DNA of 64,000 nt from Yinghuangia elevatio (GTDB lineage: Bacteria > Actinomycetota > Actinomycetes > Streptomycetales > Streptomycetaceae), in the NCBI RefSeq assembly GCF_040649515.1, contig NZ_JBEZFP010000010.1:51369-115368 (forward strand), in the 5' to 3' direction. The notes beneath the pieces are model-generated. The model ran no database searches and was not told where the DNA came from. It was given only the letters and a program-made list of their open reading frames with translations. Below, in pieces: positions 28,876 through 37,802 of the stretch (the stretch's first letter is position 1; every line of letters begins with the position of its first letter). The translations under genes were made by a program, and so were the position numbers.

Positions 28876-29125
28876 GGCCGTTGCGCCGCCCGCGCCCGGC
28901 CTCGGCTCCCGCACCGGCACCGGCACCTGGACGGGCACCGGTGCGGGTGCCGGTGCCGGTGGTGGCCGAGTCTCCGGGCCGAGGGAACCTCCGCCGCATC
29001 GGCCGCACTTCCACCCTTCGTGACCGGAAGCCGACGTTCCCGGCTTCATCCCTGTCACCTGGGGCGATCCGTCAGTAAAGTGACGCCCGGTATCGCCGTC
29101 GGGGACATGAGTCGGGGGACTTGTC

Positions 29126-29605
29126 ATGGCCGATCAACCACCGCCCGGGCGCGCTCCCGAGCCCACCGGGCCGCCCGCGCCGGAGCCGACCGGCGTGGCA
29201 CCGACGGGCGCCGCGCCGACGCGCCCGGGGACGCCCGGCACGCCCGCGACCCCGTCCCCCGCTCCCGGCGTGAACCCGTACCCGACGGATCCTCGGTACC
29301 TGCCAGGCATCGATCCCGCCCGGGCCGGCAAATACACCGTCCAGTCCGGGCTGTTGCTCCCGGCCGCGTCCCGCGCCGACGGCTGTGCGGACAGCCTGCT
29401 GGCGCTGAGCGCGGGACTCGCACAGGGCGCCCCCGCGGGCATGGCCGGATTCCGGACGGCGACTCAGGCGGGGTCCCTGGCCGACTCCTGGTCCCGCGAA
29501 CTGGCGCTGGTCTCCGAGGCCGCACGGCAGTGCGCCACGAAGATCCGTACGACGACGAACGCGTACTTGGAAGCCGAGGCACGCAATGCCGGCAATCTGC
29601 GCTGA
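29126..29605 (+). CDS. Small type VII secretion-like helical protein with Pro-rich N terminus
   Basis: 159 residues, not matched to a named family. The first 65 residues are Pro/Ala/Thr-rich (PPGRAPEPTGPPAPEPTG); the rest is helical: SGLLLPAASRADGCADSLLA and SRELALVSEAARQCATKIRT followed by TTNAYLEAEARNAGNLR, an amphipathic pair of the ESAT-6-like kind without WXG. ATG at 29126 follows GGGGGAC. It precedes a DUF1023 hydrolase that has a WXG-like N-terminal helical region, which supports a secretion-partner role; this is inferred. Confidence 0.75.
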   Translation: MADQPPPGRAPEPTGPPAPEPTGVAPTGAAPTRPGTPGTPATPSPAPGVNPYPTDPRYLPGIDPARAGKYTVQSGLLLPAASRADGCADSLLALSAGLAQGAPAGMAGFRTATQAGSLADSWSRELALVSEAARQCATKIRTTTNAYLEAEARNAGNLR

Positions 29606-29621
29606 GGCAACTGATCCGGCA

Positions 29622-29701
29622 GGCACGACAGGCACAGCGGGTACGACCGGCACGACAGGCACAGCGGGTACGACCGGCACGACAGGCGCAGCAGGCACGA
29701 C
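29622..29701 (+). repeat. 27-bp tandem repeat, about three copies
   Basis: Unit GGCACGACAGGCACAGCGGG plus TACGACC, two exact copies and a third with several changes, between the small helical gene and the DUF1023 gene. No spacer sequences separate the copies, so it is a minisatellite and not CRISPR. Confidence 0.85.
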
Positions 29702-29743
29702 ACGCACACGTCACGGTGGGGTGACACGCGGGGGGATACGCGG

Positions 29744-31327
29744 ATGGTCACATACGACGCTCTTAAGGACGCACGGTTCGACTCGCTCCGGTCGCACGCC
29801 GACACGTGGGGCCGGACCATGAACCAACTCGACATCGTGGTACGCGATTTCGAACTCGGCGTCTGCGGCGCGACGGAGCATGCCGGGTGGAAGGGCGACG
29901 CCGCGGGCCTCGCCAACCCCGAACTCGAGGACGCCCTGCGGCGGATCCGCATCGCCGCCCTCGAGGCCCGCGCCGTCGCCGCCGAACTCGACTTCGCCGT
30001 CGAGGCGTTGAGCGACTGCCAGTACCGCCTGTTCGCCGAGGTGCACGCCGCGTTGACGAGCGGGGTGACGATCACGGGCAACGGCGCGGGCGGATTCACC
30101 GTCACCGAGACCCGGCCGCCCACCGCCCTGCGCGACGATCTGGAACTGTCCTCCGTACAGGCGATGCTCGACGGGTACGCCCAGCGCGTCCAGGGCATCC
30201 TCGACGACGCCGCCGCGGCCGACACGCTCCATGCCGCCCTGCTCGCCAAGCTCGCCGCCGGGGAGGTGGCACGCGGCGACGACGCCGCGCTCAAGCACGC
30301 GAAGCAGGACCTCGAGAGCGTCTTCGGCAGCATGTCGCCGCAGCAGACCGGGGCCTGGTGGGCCCAGATGACCGAGGCGGAGCGGCAGGCGTTCCTCGTC
30401 GACTACCCGTACGAGGTGGGCGCGATGGACGGCGTACCGGCGACCGTGCGCAACCAGGCGAACCAGGCCGCGCTGAACTCCCGCCTCGCCGACCTGGGGC
30501 CGCTCGTCACCGGGGGCACGGCCACCGCGGCCGAGCGCAAGGAGTGGGAGAACCTCCAGAAGATCAACCAGGTGATGGCGGGCAACGTCGAACGCCGTCC
30601 CGAAGAGCAGCTGATGCTGCTGAAGTTCGGCACCCGGACGCGGGACGGAGAGGTGGTCATCTCCGTGGGCAACCCCGACACCGCGAAGAACACCGCGATC
30701 ACCGTGCCGGGCGTCAACACCACGGTCGCCGGCAAACTCACCGAGCAGGTGGAGCGGGCCACCAACCTCCAGCGTGTCGCCGACCGGGTCACGCCGGGCG
30801 TGCCGGGCGACGCCGCGGTCATCGTGTGGCTCGACTACGACTCCCCCGAACTCTCGCTCACGGCCGGTTCGTTGTCCTCGGGCGCCGGCCCCGGCCGGGC
30901 GCAGGAGGGAGCCGGACGGCTGGACCGCTTCGTGGACGGCACCCGGGTCACCGGGCCCAAGGACCAGCACCTGACCGTGGGCGGGCACAGCTACGGCACG
31001 TCCGTCGTCGCGTACGCGGCCCGCGACGGCGACGGACTCGACGCCGACGAACTCGTGTTCGTGGGCAGTCCCGGCGTGCAGGTCGACCACGCCGCCGACC
31101 TCAACTTCGACCCGAACCGGGTCTGGGTGGGGATCGCCCCGGACGACTGGGAGGCGCCCGCGTCCAGCTTCCTGCACGGCACGCTGCCCACCGACGACGA
31201 TTTCGGCGCGCACCGCTTCGCCGCGAACGACGGCGGCCATTTCAGCTACTGGGACATGCGCTCGGAGTACGAGGGCGACACGAGCATCCAGAGCCAGGCC
31301 GACATCATGATGGGCAGGACCCCGTAA
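29744..31327 (+). CDS. DUF1023 alpha/beta hydrolase with helical WXG-like N terminus
   Basis: 527 residues. N-terminal 200 residues are helical (TWGRTMNQLDIVVRDFELGV, EHAGWKGDAAGLANPEL), resembling type VII-exported proteins. A linker with ALNSRLADLGPLV is followed by the DUF1023 hydrolase domain: GVPGDAAVIVWLDYDSPEL, nucleophile Ser416 in TVGGHSYGTSVV, and GSPGVQVDHAADL. The Asp of the triad is probably near GVQVDHAADLNFD, and the His near NDGGHFSYW. DUF1023 enzymes are common in actinobacteria and some are toxins. ATG at 29744 follows GGGGG. Its stop is directly followed by the next gene's GTG, so the two are translated together. Confidence 0.87.
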   Translation: MVTYDALKDARFDSLRSHADTWGRTMNQLDIVVRDFELGVCGATEHAGWKGDAAGLANPELEDALRRIRIAALEARAVAAELDFAVEALSDCQYRLFAEVHAALTSGVTITGNGAGGFTVTETRPPTALRDDLELSSVQAMLDGYAQRVQGILDDAAAADTLHAALLAKLAAGEVARGDDAALKHAKQDLESVFGSMSPQQTGAWWAQMTEAERQAFLVDYPYEVGAMDGVPATVRNQANQAALNSRLADLGPLVTGGTATAAERKEWENLQKINQVMAGNVERRPEEQLMLLKFGTRTRDGEVVISVGNPDTAKNTAITVPGVNTTVAGKLTEQVERATNLQRVADRVTPGVPGDAAVIVWLDYDSPELSLTAGSLSSGAGPGRAQEGAGRLDRFVDGTRVTGPKDQHLTVGGHSYGTSVVAYAARDGDGLDADELVFVGSPGVQVDHAADLNFDPNRVWVGIAPDDWEAPASSFLHGTLPTDDDFGAHRFAANDGGHFSYWDMRSEYEGDTSIQSQADIMMGRTP

Positions 31328-32089
31328 GTGACCGTGCCGCCGTTCGGAGTCCCGACCGTCACCCTCGCCCGCACCCGCGAAGACGGCTACCAGCTCCTGC
31401 GGATGTTCGTACTGGCGTCCGGCGCCGAGGAGTCGGACGGCGCGCTCGACATCTTGCCGGGGCCGTGCGGGGGCGAGATGGACCCCCGGGAGCGTGCCGA
31501 GGGCTACTACCGCGTGCTCGTGCTGGGCGGCTTCCGGGCCCTCGGCGACGACCAGCACGGCGCCTTCGCCGGCATGCACGACTTCGTGCGGCGCAACCGG
31601 TTCCGGGTCCGCCGCTACCGGAACCCCGAGGCGGCCGCGTACCGTCCGGACGCGGTCGGCCAGTGGGAGCTGAAGGGGGTCGTGGACGACCGGGACGGCT
31701 TCGCGTTCTCCGTCTTCACCGTGCGGCCGCAGACGCATGTCGCGGTCTGGATCACCAGCTCCTGCCGCCGCACTCCCGACCGCGACGAGCCCGAGGGGCC
31801 GTTCACCCTGCCGTCGCTGGTCCCGCACGTACCGTCGAACGCGCCCGTCTGGGCGCCGCGTCCGTGGGATGCGGCCCGGCTCGGGGACGCCGCCGCGTCG
31901 TCTGTGCTGCCGGTGCTGCCGGTGCCCCCGGCGCCGCCTGGGTCGCCTCGGCTACCTGGCTTGCCTGGACCGCCCGGGCGGCCCGGGCCGCCTGGGCCAC
32001 CCGGGCAACCGGACGCACGGCGCGCCGCGCCGACCCTGCGAGCGCCCGATGCCGGCACGATCGAGCGGATCCGCGACCTCCTCGGCTGA
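31328..32089 (+). CDS. Unrecognised partner of the DUF1023 protein, with collagen-like Gly-X-Y segment
   Basis: 253 residues from a GTG that directly follows the previous stop. Residues 1-160 look like a compact globular domain (VTLARTREDGYQLLRMFVLA; GGFRALGDDQHGAFAGMHDF; VDDRDGFAFSVFTVRPQTHV) without a known family match. Residues about 195-225 form a short collagen-like run (GSPRLPGLPGPPGRPGPPGP), and the end is Ala/Arg-rich. No signal peptide. Coupling with a possible secreted hydrolase suggests an immunity or modulator role, but this is only from gene order. Confidence 0.7.
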   Translation: MTVPPFGVPTVTLARTREDGYQLLRMFVLASGAEESDGALDILPGPCGGEMDPRERAEGYYRVLVLGGFRALGDDQHGAFAGMHDFVRRNRFRVRRYRNPEAAAYRPDAVGQWELKGVVDDRDGFAFSVFTVRPQTHVAVWITSSCRRTPDRDEPEGPFTLPSLVPHVPSNAPVWAPRPWDAARLGDAAASSVLPVLPVPPAPPGSPRLPGLPGPPGRPGPPGPPGQPDARRAAPTLRAPDAGTIERIRDLLG

Positions 32090-32106
32090 GCGACGGGAAC
32101 CCGTCA

Positions 32107-32126
32107 AGGGATACGCGAGGGTCCCT
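32107..32126 (+). promoter_or_regulatory. 20-bp conserved upstream element, copy 1
   Basis: AGGGATACGCGAGGGTCCCT, imperfectly palindromic (AGGGA...TCCCT), 66-85 bases before the ATG of the first VWA gene. The identical 20-mer occurs at 34253-34272 before the second paralogue. It could be an operator or part of a promoter shared by both genes. Confidence 0.55.
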
Positions 32127-32191
32127 GACCGGCCGCAAGCGCGCCGATGATCCATACGCTCGGGGTCCGCCACGACGAAGGAAGCGGGTCC

Positions 32192-34156
32192 ATGACCGTC
32201 CGAACCCGACGTACGCGTGCCTCGGTGCTCGTGCTCCCGGCTCTCATGCTCGGGGGCTTTCTGTCCGCCGGTGCCGCCCAGGCCGCGCCCGCCGCACCGT
32301 CCACACCTGCCGCGCCGGTCGCGGCCTCGGCCGCGGAGGCCGGGCCGCCGCCGAAGATGGAACTGGTGCTGGACCTGTCCGGTTCGATGAAGGAGAACGA
32401 CGCGGGCGGTCAGACCCGCCTCGCGGCCGCCAAGCAGGCGGTGGGCCGCATCATCGACACGGCACCTGCCGACGCCGCCCTCGGACTGCGCGTCTACGGC
32501 GCCACCTACGCGGGCGAGAACAAACCCGAAGGTTGCGCGGACACCCAGCAGTTGTTCCCGGTCAAGACCATGGACGCCGCCGCGCGTACCGCCGCGAAGC
32601 AGCGCGTGGCCGGGATGAACGCGGTCGGCTTCACGCCCATCGGGGTGTCCCTGCGCGAAGCGGCCAAGGACGTCGGCACCGACGGCAAGCGCCGCATCGT
32701 GCTGGTCTCCGACGGCGAGGACACCTGCGCACCCCCGCCGCCCTGCGACGTGGCCCGCGAACTCAAGGCCCAGGGCATCGACCTGGCCGTCGACGTCGTC
32801 GGCTTCAAGACCAGCGGCGCCGCCCGCGACCAACTCAAGTGCATCGCGCAGGTGTCCGGGGGCGAATACGCGGACGCGGCCGACGCCGACGCGCTCACCG
32901 CCAACCTGAGCACCCTGTTCCGCCGTGCCTGGACGACGTACAACGCCACCGGGATTCCGGTGCAGGCCTCGACCACCAACTGCGCCGAGGCACCGCTGAT
33001 CGGCCCCGGGCAGTACCTCGACGCCGTCACCACGGGCGGCAAGCAGTACTACCGCGTCAAGAAGACACCCGACCAGATCCTCCAGGTGAGCGCCACGGTC
33101 GCGCTGACGCCGTCGATCCAGCACTCGAACATCGAGATCGACGCCGGGCCCATGACCCCGACGGGCGACCCGCGCGGGTGGATGCGCGCCTTCAGCCAGA
33201 GCACCGGATGGGCGAACGTGCTGTCCGTCGGCGGCCGGACCGAGGCTCCCAAGCCCGGCTCCACCCCCGACTCGGTGCCCGGTGACGAGGGCTGCGTGAT
33301 GATCGAGAACCATGTGACCGACCCGACCGAGAAGCGCTTCCCGCTCGAACTCCAGATCGGCCTCGCGGACGCCGACCTCGCCAAGAGCGCCGGCAAGTCC
33401 GTGGCCGCGCCGACCCCCAAGACCGGTGCGGACGCGACCGGCGGCTTCTCGTTCAACAGCGCCACCCCGATCGGTGCCGGTACGCACAAGCAGAGCATCG
33501 CCGTCGGCGAGTGGCCGATCTGGCGCGTCGACCTCAAGGCCGGTCAGCGCCTGACCGTCAAGGCCGGGGCGCAGATCCCCGCGGACCTGCCGTACTCGCC
33601 CAACTCCGGCCTCGGCGTCCTGCTGTTCAACCCGCAGCGCGACAGCGTGGGCTGCTCCACCAGCCGGGGCGCGATCGAGCTGATCGGCTCACGCACCGGC
33701 CGCGTCGAAAAGGTGTGCGACACCTGGGAGATCGCCAAGCCGAACGACACGAGCGTCCAGAACGCCGGGTTCAGCGAGCCGGGCACGTACTACATCGCGC
33801 TGGGCCTCGGCTCGCTGCCCGAAGAGGCGCTGGGCGCGGTGATCCCGGTCGACCTGACCGTGGCCGTCGACGGCACGCCGCGCACCGAGCCCCGGCTCGT
33901 CTTCGACTTCGGCGGTACGCCGGCGTCGACCGGGACCGGGAACGGTGCCGCGGCCACCGGCGGTGACGGCAGCGCGGCGGGCGCGGCCCGGCCCGGCCAG
34001 ACACCGGGGGCGAACGGCGCCGAACTGGCCGGCGAGCCGACGTCGGCGGCGCGGGACGACAAGTCCACCGCGGAGGAACTCGCGCTGCCCGTCGGTATCG
34101 CGGCCGCCGTACTGCTGCTCGCGGGCGTCGGCTACTACGGTCTGCGACGGCGCTGA
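32192..34156 (+). CDS. Secreted, membrane-anchored VWA-domain protein 1
   Basis: 654 residues. Signal peptide 1-31 (ends AAQA), then a VWA domain with a complete MIDAS site: Asp61-Ser63-Ser65 in VLDLSGSMKEND, and GFTPIGVSLREA and VLVSDGEDTC. Two similar beta-rich modules follow (CAEAPLIGPGQYLDAVTTG ... YYRVKKTPDQILQVS; NSATPIGAGTHKQSIAVG ... WRVDLKAGQRLTVKAG), reminiscent of pre-peptidase C-terminal domains. A disordered region precedes a C-terminal membrane helix (LPVGIAAAVLLLAGVGYY) and GLRRR tail, so the VWA faces outside. ATG at 32192 follows GAAGGAAG. Function unknown; possible adhesion or protein-capture role. Confidence 0.88.
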   Translation: MTVRTRRTRASVLVLPALMLGGFLSAGAAQAAPAAPSTPAAPVAASAAEAGPPPKMELVLDLSGSMKENDAGGQTRLAAAKQAVGRIIDTAPADAALGLRVYGATYAGENKPEGCADTQQLFPVKTMDAAARTAAKQRVAGMNAVGFTPIGVSLREAAKDVGTDGKRRIVLVSDGEDTCAPPPPCDVARELKAQGIDLAVDVVGFKTSGAARDQLKCIAQVSGGEYADAADADALTANLSTLFRRAWTTYNATGIPVQASTTNCAEAPLIGPGQYLDAVTTGGKQYYRVKKTPDQILQVSATVALTPSIQHSNIEIDAGPMTPTGDPRGWMRAFSQSTGWANVLSVGGRTEAPKPGSTPDSVPGDEGCVMIENHVTDPTEKRFPLELQIGLADADLAKSAGKSVAAPTPKTGADATGGFSFNSATPIGAGTHKQSIAVGEWPIWRVDLKAGQRLTVKAGAQIPADLPYSPNSGLGVLLFNPQRDSVGCSTSRGAIELIGSRTGRVEKVCDTWEIAKPNDTSVQNAGFSEPGTYYIALGLGSLPEEALGAVIPVDLTVAVDGTPRTEPRLVFDFGGTPASTGTGNGAAATGGDGSAAGAARPGQTPGANGAELAGEPTSAARDDKSTAEELALPVGIAAAVLLLAGVGYYGLRRR

Positions 34157-34192
34157 TCGATGGTCGTGCCTGTCGTGCGGGCCGTGCCTGTC

Positions 34193-34214
34193 GTGCGTGA
34201 AGCGCTTCACGCAC
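34193..34214 (+). terminator. Palindromic hairpin after VWA protein 1
   Basis: GTGCGTGAAGC directly followed by GCTTCACGCAC, a perfect 22-bp palindrome 36 bases after the stop, in a GTGCC/GGCAC-rich setting that may lengthen the stem. No T run. Confidence 0.55.
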
Positions 34215-34252
34215 GGCACGCACGGCAGGACCGGCACGACCGGCAGGTCACG

Positions 34253-34272
34253 AGGGATACGCGAGGGTCCCT
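34253..34272 (+). promoter_or_regulatory. 20-bp conserved upstream element, copy 2
   Basis: AGGGATACGCGAGGGTCCCT, identical to 32107-32126, 87-106 bases before the ATG at 34359. A shorter match (GGGATACGCG) overlaps the ribosome-site region before the DUF1023 start (29733-29742). Confidence 0.55.
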
Positions 34273-34358
34273 AGTGCTGTCTGCCGCGCCGCATGATCCC
34301 TACGATCGTGGCTCCGCGGAGTTTGCGGCATGGGAGCGACGACAAGGAGCCGGAGTCC

Positions 34359-35759
34359 ATGACCATCCGAACACGACGCTCGCGCGCCGCCGTGCTCGCA
34401 ATACCCGTGCTCATGCTCGTCGGAATCCTGCCCGCGTCCTCCGCATCGGCCGAACCGGAGGACTACCGGGGCAAGAGCTACCAGACCTCGGGAACACCCG
34501 TGAAAGGCTCGACGGTCGACTGCAAGGACGCGCCGGTCGTGACGCCCGGCCAGTACGTGGACAGCCTGCCCGGTGAGAAGGATCTCTACTACCGCGTGAA
34601 GAAGGCCCCCGGCCAGCTCCTCCAGGTCAGCACGACGGTCGTGCTGGCACACCGCTTCACCCGAAGCTCCAGCATCGAGGTGTTCGCCGGACCGATGCCG
34701 GCCGACACCAAGCCGGAGGGCTGGCTGCGCTCGTTCGCCACGGTGGTCGGCTGGGCGAACGTCCTTTCCACCGGTGCCCGGAGCGAAGTCCAGGACCCGA
34801 ACGACGACCCCCGTCCGCTGCCGCCCGACGACATGGGCTGCATCAGGATCAACAACCGCATCAGCGCCAAGGACGACCCGGCGTTCCCCGTCGAACTGCT
34901 GATCGGCCTCGCCGACGGCGACCCCGCGAAGGCGGCCGTACCGCAGGCGCCGCAGCAGGTGCGTACCGGGGCCGACGCGGTGGGCGGCTCCTCGTTCCAG
35001 AACGCGACGCCGATCGCCCCCGGCACGTACCGGCAGAACCTCACGGTCGGCGAGTTCCCGATGTGGCGCGTCGACGTGCGGCCGGGACAGCGCCTGTCGA
35101 TCAAGGGCGGTGTCGAGACGCCAGGGGACTTCCCGTACGCCACCACGATGGCGTTCACCGTCGCGACGTTCAACGAGATGCGGAAGGAGACGATCTGCGC
35201 CACCGACTCCTCCGGCCGCATCCAGCTCTTCGACCGCCTGAAAGGCCGCTTCGAAGTGTCGTGCGGGCCCTGGGAGATCGCCGACCCCGAGGAGATCCGG
35301 AGCAACAACTTCGAGTACGCCACCCCCGGGACCTACTACATCCAGCTCGCCGTCGCCGAGCCCGCCGAGAGCGCCGTCGGGCGCGTCGTCCCCATCGACA
35401 TGGTCGTCGGCGTCGAGGGTACGCCGCGCGCCGAACCCGCCCCGGTCTTCGACTTCGGCGGCGCTTCGGTGCCGCCCGGGAGCGGTGCGGCGCAGTCGGC
35501 GAACGGGACCGGCAACGCGCCGACGACGGGCGGGACCGGCGGGTCCGGCGCCCCCGGCAACGGGTCGCAGCAGCCGGGCACCCAGGGCGGGAAAGGCACG
35601 GAAGGCGCGTCGGGCACGGCCGAGTTGCCGGGCGAGTCGACGTCCGCAGACGGCGGCTCGGACGACTCCTCGGCGCGGAAGCTGGCACTGCCGATCGGCA
35701 TCGTCATGGGCGTCGCGCTGCTCGGCGGCGTCGGCTACTACGGCCTGCGGCGCCGCTGA
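34359..35759 (+). CDS. VWA-less paralogue of the flanking membrane-anchored proteins
   Basis: 466 residues. Signal peptide (MTIRTRRSRAAVLAIPVLML, ends ASA), then the two beta-rich modules found in its neighbours (DCKDAPVVTPGQYVDSLPG ... YYRVKKAPGQLLQVS; NATPIAPGTYRQNLTVG ... MWRVDVRPGQRLSIKGG), the disordered linker and a C-terminal helix with GYYGLRRR. The whole VWA domain is absent; the signal peptide passes straight into the first module (YRGKSYQTSGTPVKGSTVD). No frameshift is visible, so this is a clean domain loss or an ancestral form. ATG at 34359 follows AAGGAG. It lies between the two VWA proteins on the same strand. Confidence 0.85.
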   Translation: MTIRTRRSRAAVLAIPVLMLVGILPASSASAEPEDYRGKSYQTSGTPVKGSTVDCKDAPVVTPGQYVDSLPGEKDLYYRVKKAPGQLLQVSTTVVLAHRFTRSSSIEVFAGPMPADTKPEGWLRSFATVVGWANVLSTGARSEVQDPNDDPRPLPPDDMGCIRINNRISAKDDPAFPVELLIGLADGDPAKAAVPQAPQQVRTGADAVGGSSFQNATPIAPGTYRQNLTVGEFPMWRVDVRPGQRLSIKGGVETPGDFPYATTMAFTVATFNEMRKETICATDSSGRIQLFDRLKGRFEVSCGPWEIADPEEIRSNNFEYATPGTYYIQLAVAEPAESAVGRVVPIDMVVGVEGTPRAEPAPVFDFGGASVPPGSGAAQSANGTGNAPTTGGTGGSGAPGNGSQQPGTQGGKGTEGASGTAELPGESTSADGGSDDSSARKLALPIGIVMGVALLGGVGYYGLRRR

Positions 35760-35876
35760 ACTCACCGGCTCACCGGGCCGCCACATCGAACGAACACGTG
35801 AACGGACGCGTGAACCGACGCGCCGGAACACCACCGCGACGCGGGCACCGAGAACCACGACGAAGGAAATGGAGCC

Positions 35877-37802
35877 ATGAACACCAGAAACCGTCGCATG
35901 CGGGCCACGGCGCTCGCCGTACCGGCCCTCGTGCTCGGCGGGCTCCTGCCCTCCGCCACCAGTGCCCACGCGGCGCCGGCCGAGGGCGAACCCCCGCCGA
36001 AGATCGAACTGGTGCTGGACCTGTCCGGTTCGATGAAGGAGAACGACGCGGGCGGCCAAACCCGCCTCGCCGCCGCCAAGCAGGCGGTGGGCCGCATCAT
36101 CGACACCGCGCCGGAGAGCGCGCAGTTGGGCCTGCGGGTGTACGGGGCCACGTACAGCGGTCAGGACAAGGGCCCGGGCTGCGCGGACACCCAGCAGCTC
36201 TTTCCGGTCAAGACCATGGACGCCGCCGCGCGCACCGACGCGAAGCAGCGCGTCGCCGCCATGAACGCCGTGGGCTTCACGCCCATCGGCGTCGCGTTGC
36301 GCGAGGCGGCCAAGGACGTGGGTACGAACGGCAAGCGCCGCATCGTGCTGGTCTCCGACGGCGAGGACACCTGCGCACCCCCGCCGCCCTGCGACGTGGC
36401 CCGCGAACTCAAGGCCCAGGGCATAGACCTGGCCGTCGACGCGGTCGGCTTCAAGACCAGCGGCGCCGCCCGCGACCAACTCAAGTGCATCGCCCAGGTG
36501 AGCGGCGGGTCGTACGCCGACGCGGACAACGCCGACGCGCTCACCACGAACCTGAGCACGCTCTTCCGCAAGGCGTGGACGACGTACCAGGCGACCGGCA
36601 CGCCCATCAAGGGCTCGATCGAGGGCTGCGCCGACGCGCCGATGATCACACCGGGGCAATACCTGGACAACCTCACCGGCGGGCGCGATGTGTACTACCA
36701 GGTCAAGAAGCGTCCGGACCAGCTCCTCCAGGTCTCCGCGACGGCCGTCGCGGAGGAGGGCTACGGGCGCGGCGCCGGTCTGACGGTGCAGGCCGGGACC
36801 GTCGGCAGCGGGGACCCGGACGACTGGCTGCGGCAGTACGAGCAGTCGGTGGGCTGGGCGAACGTGATCACCGCGGGCGCGCGCAGCAAGCCGGACGACA
36901 AGGGCACGCCGCCGCCGAACGACATCGGCTGCATCATGATCGAGAACAAGGTCACCGATGCGGGCGACATGCCGATGCCCCTCGAACTGCTGGTCGGTAT
37001 CGCGGAGACGAAGAGCGGCGGGGCCACGGCGAAGGACGTCCCGGTGAAGACCGGGCCCGACGCGGTGGGCGGCTTCTCGTTCAACAGCGCGACGCCGATC
37101 GGGCCGGGCACGTACAAGCAGAGCATCGCGGTCGGCGAGGCGCCGTTCTGGCGCGTGGACCTGAAGGCCGGGCAGCAGCTCACGGTCAAGGCGGGCGTCG
37201 ACATCCCGCACGACTTCCCCAACAGCATCACGGCGGGGTGGAGCGTGAAGATCTTCAACGCCACCCGCAACCCGACGACGTGCGACCCCAAGGACTCCAG
37301 CGTCGTCAAGCTGATCCAGCGCGAGAAGGGCCGCTTCGAGCGGACGTGCGGGCCTTGGCAGATCGCCCGTCCGGAGGACGCCGGCAGCTTCGACCCGAAC
37401 GGGTACGCCGTGCCCGGCACCTACTACATCCAACTCCAGGTCGCCGAGCCCCCGGAGGAGGGTATGGGCCTGGTCGTGCCGATCGACCTGAGTATCGAGG
37501 TCGGCGGTACGCCGCGTCCCGGCACCGACCCAATCTTCGCGTTCGACGGCGAGACCGCGGCCGCCGCGGCGACCGGCGGCAGCCAGGGCCAGGCCGCGAC
37601 CGGCGGCCAGGCGACCGGGAACTCCGGCCAGAACGGCAAGGAGCAGACCGGCAAGGGCGGCGAGAGCGTCGACCTGCCCGGCAAGTCCGCGTCGGCCGAG
37701 GACGACGACTCGACGGCGAGCAAGATCGCGCTGCCGGTCGGCATCGTCCTGGGCGTCGCCCTGCTCGGCGGCGTCGGCTACTACGGCCTACGACGACGAT
37801 GA
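35877..37802 (+). CDS. Secreted, membrane-anchored VWA-domain protein 2
   Basis: 641 residues. Same architecture as the first paralogue: signal peptide (ends SAHA), VWA with Asp48-Ser50-Ser52 in VLDLSGSMKEND, two beta-rich modules (ADAPMITPGQYLDNLTGG; SATPIGPGTYKQSIAVG, WRVDLKAGQQLTVKAG), Gln/Gly-rich linker, C-terminal helix and GYYGLRRR. Its VWA coding DNA is nearly identical to that of protein 1, including one run of about 88 identical bases, while the later modules differ more, which suggests recent duplication or gene conversion. ATG at 35877, with GAAGGAAATGGAG upstream. The 20-bp element found before its two relatives was not found here. Confidence 0.88.
   Translation: MNTRNRRMRATALAVPALVLGGLLPSATSAHAAPAEGEPPPKIELVLDLSGSMKENDAGGQTRLAAAKQAVGRIIDTAPESAQLGLRVYGATYSGQDKGPGCADTQQLFPVKTMDAAARTDAKQRVAAMNAVGFTPIGVALREAAKDVGTNGKRRIVLVSDGEDTCAPPPPCDVARELKAQGIDLAVDAVGFKTSGAARDQLKCIAQVSGGSYADADNADALTTNLSTLFRKAWTTYQATGTPIKGSIEGCADAPMITPGQYLDNLTGGRDVYYQVKKRPDQLLQVSATAVAEEGYGRGAGLTVQAGTVGSGDPDDWLRQYEQSVGWANVITAGARSKPDDKGTPPPNDIGCIMIENKVTDAGDMPMPLELLVGIAETKSGGATAKDVPVKTGPDAVGGFSFNSATPIGPGTYKQSIAVGEAPFWRVDLKAGQQLTVKAGVDIPHDFPNSITAGWSVKIFNATRNPTTCDPKDSSVVKLIQREKGRFERTCGPWQIARPEDAGSFDPNGYAVPGTYYIQLQVAEPPEEGMGLVVPIDLSIEVGGTPRPGTDPIFAFDGETAAAAATGGSQGQAATGGQATGNSGQNGKEQTGKGGESVDLPGKSASAEDDDSTASKIALPVGIVLGVALLGGVGYYGLRRR

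Noticed and set aside
29806..33285. 1159-codon plus-strand frame across the DUF1023, collagen-like and VWA genes
   Set aside because: Out of frame with three supported genes and rich in Arg/Pro/Gly only.
34248..37433. 1061-codon open frame on the minus strand over the VWA array
   Set aside because: Lies antisense to two recognised proteins, contains no family pattern, and arises from GC-biased third positions.
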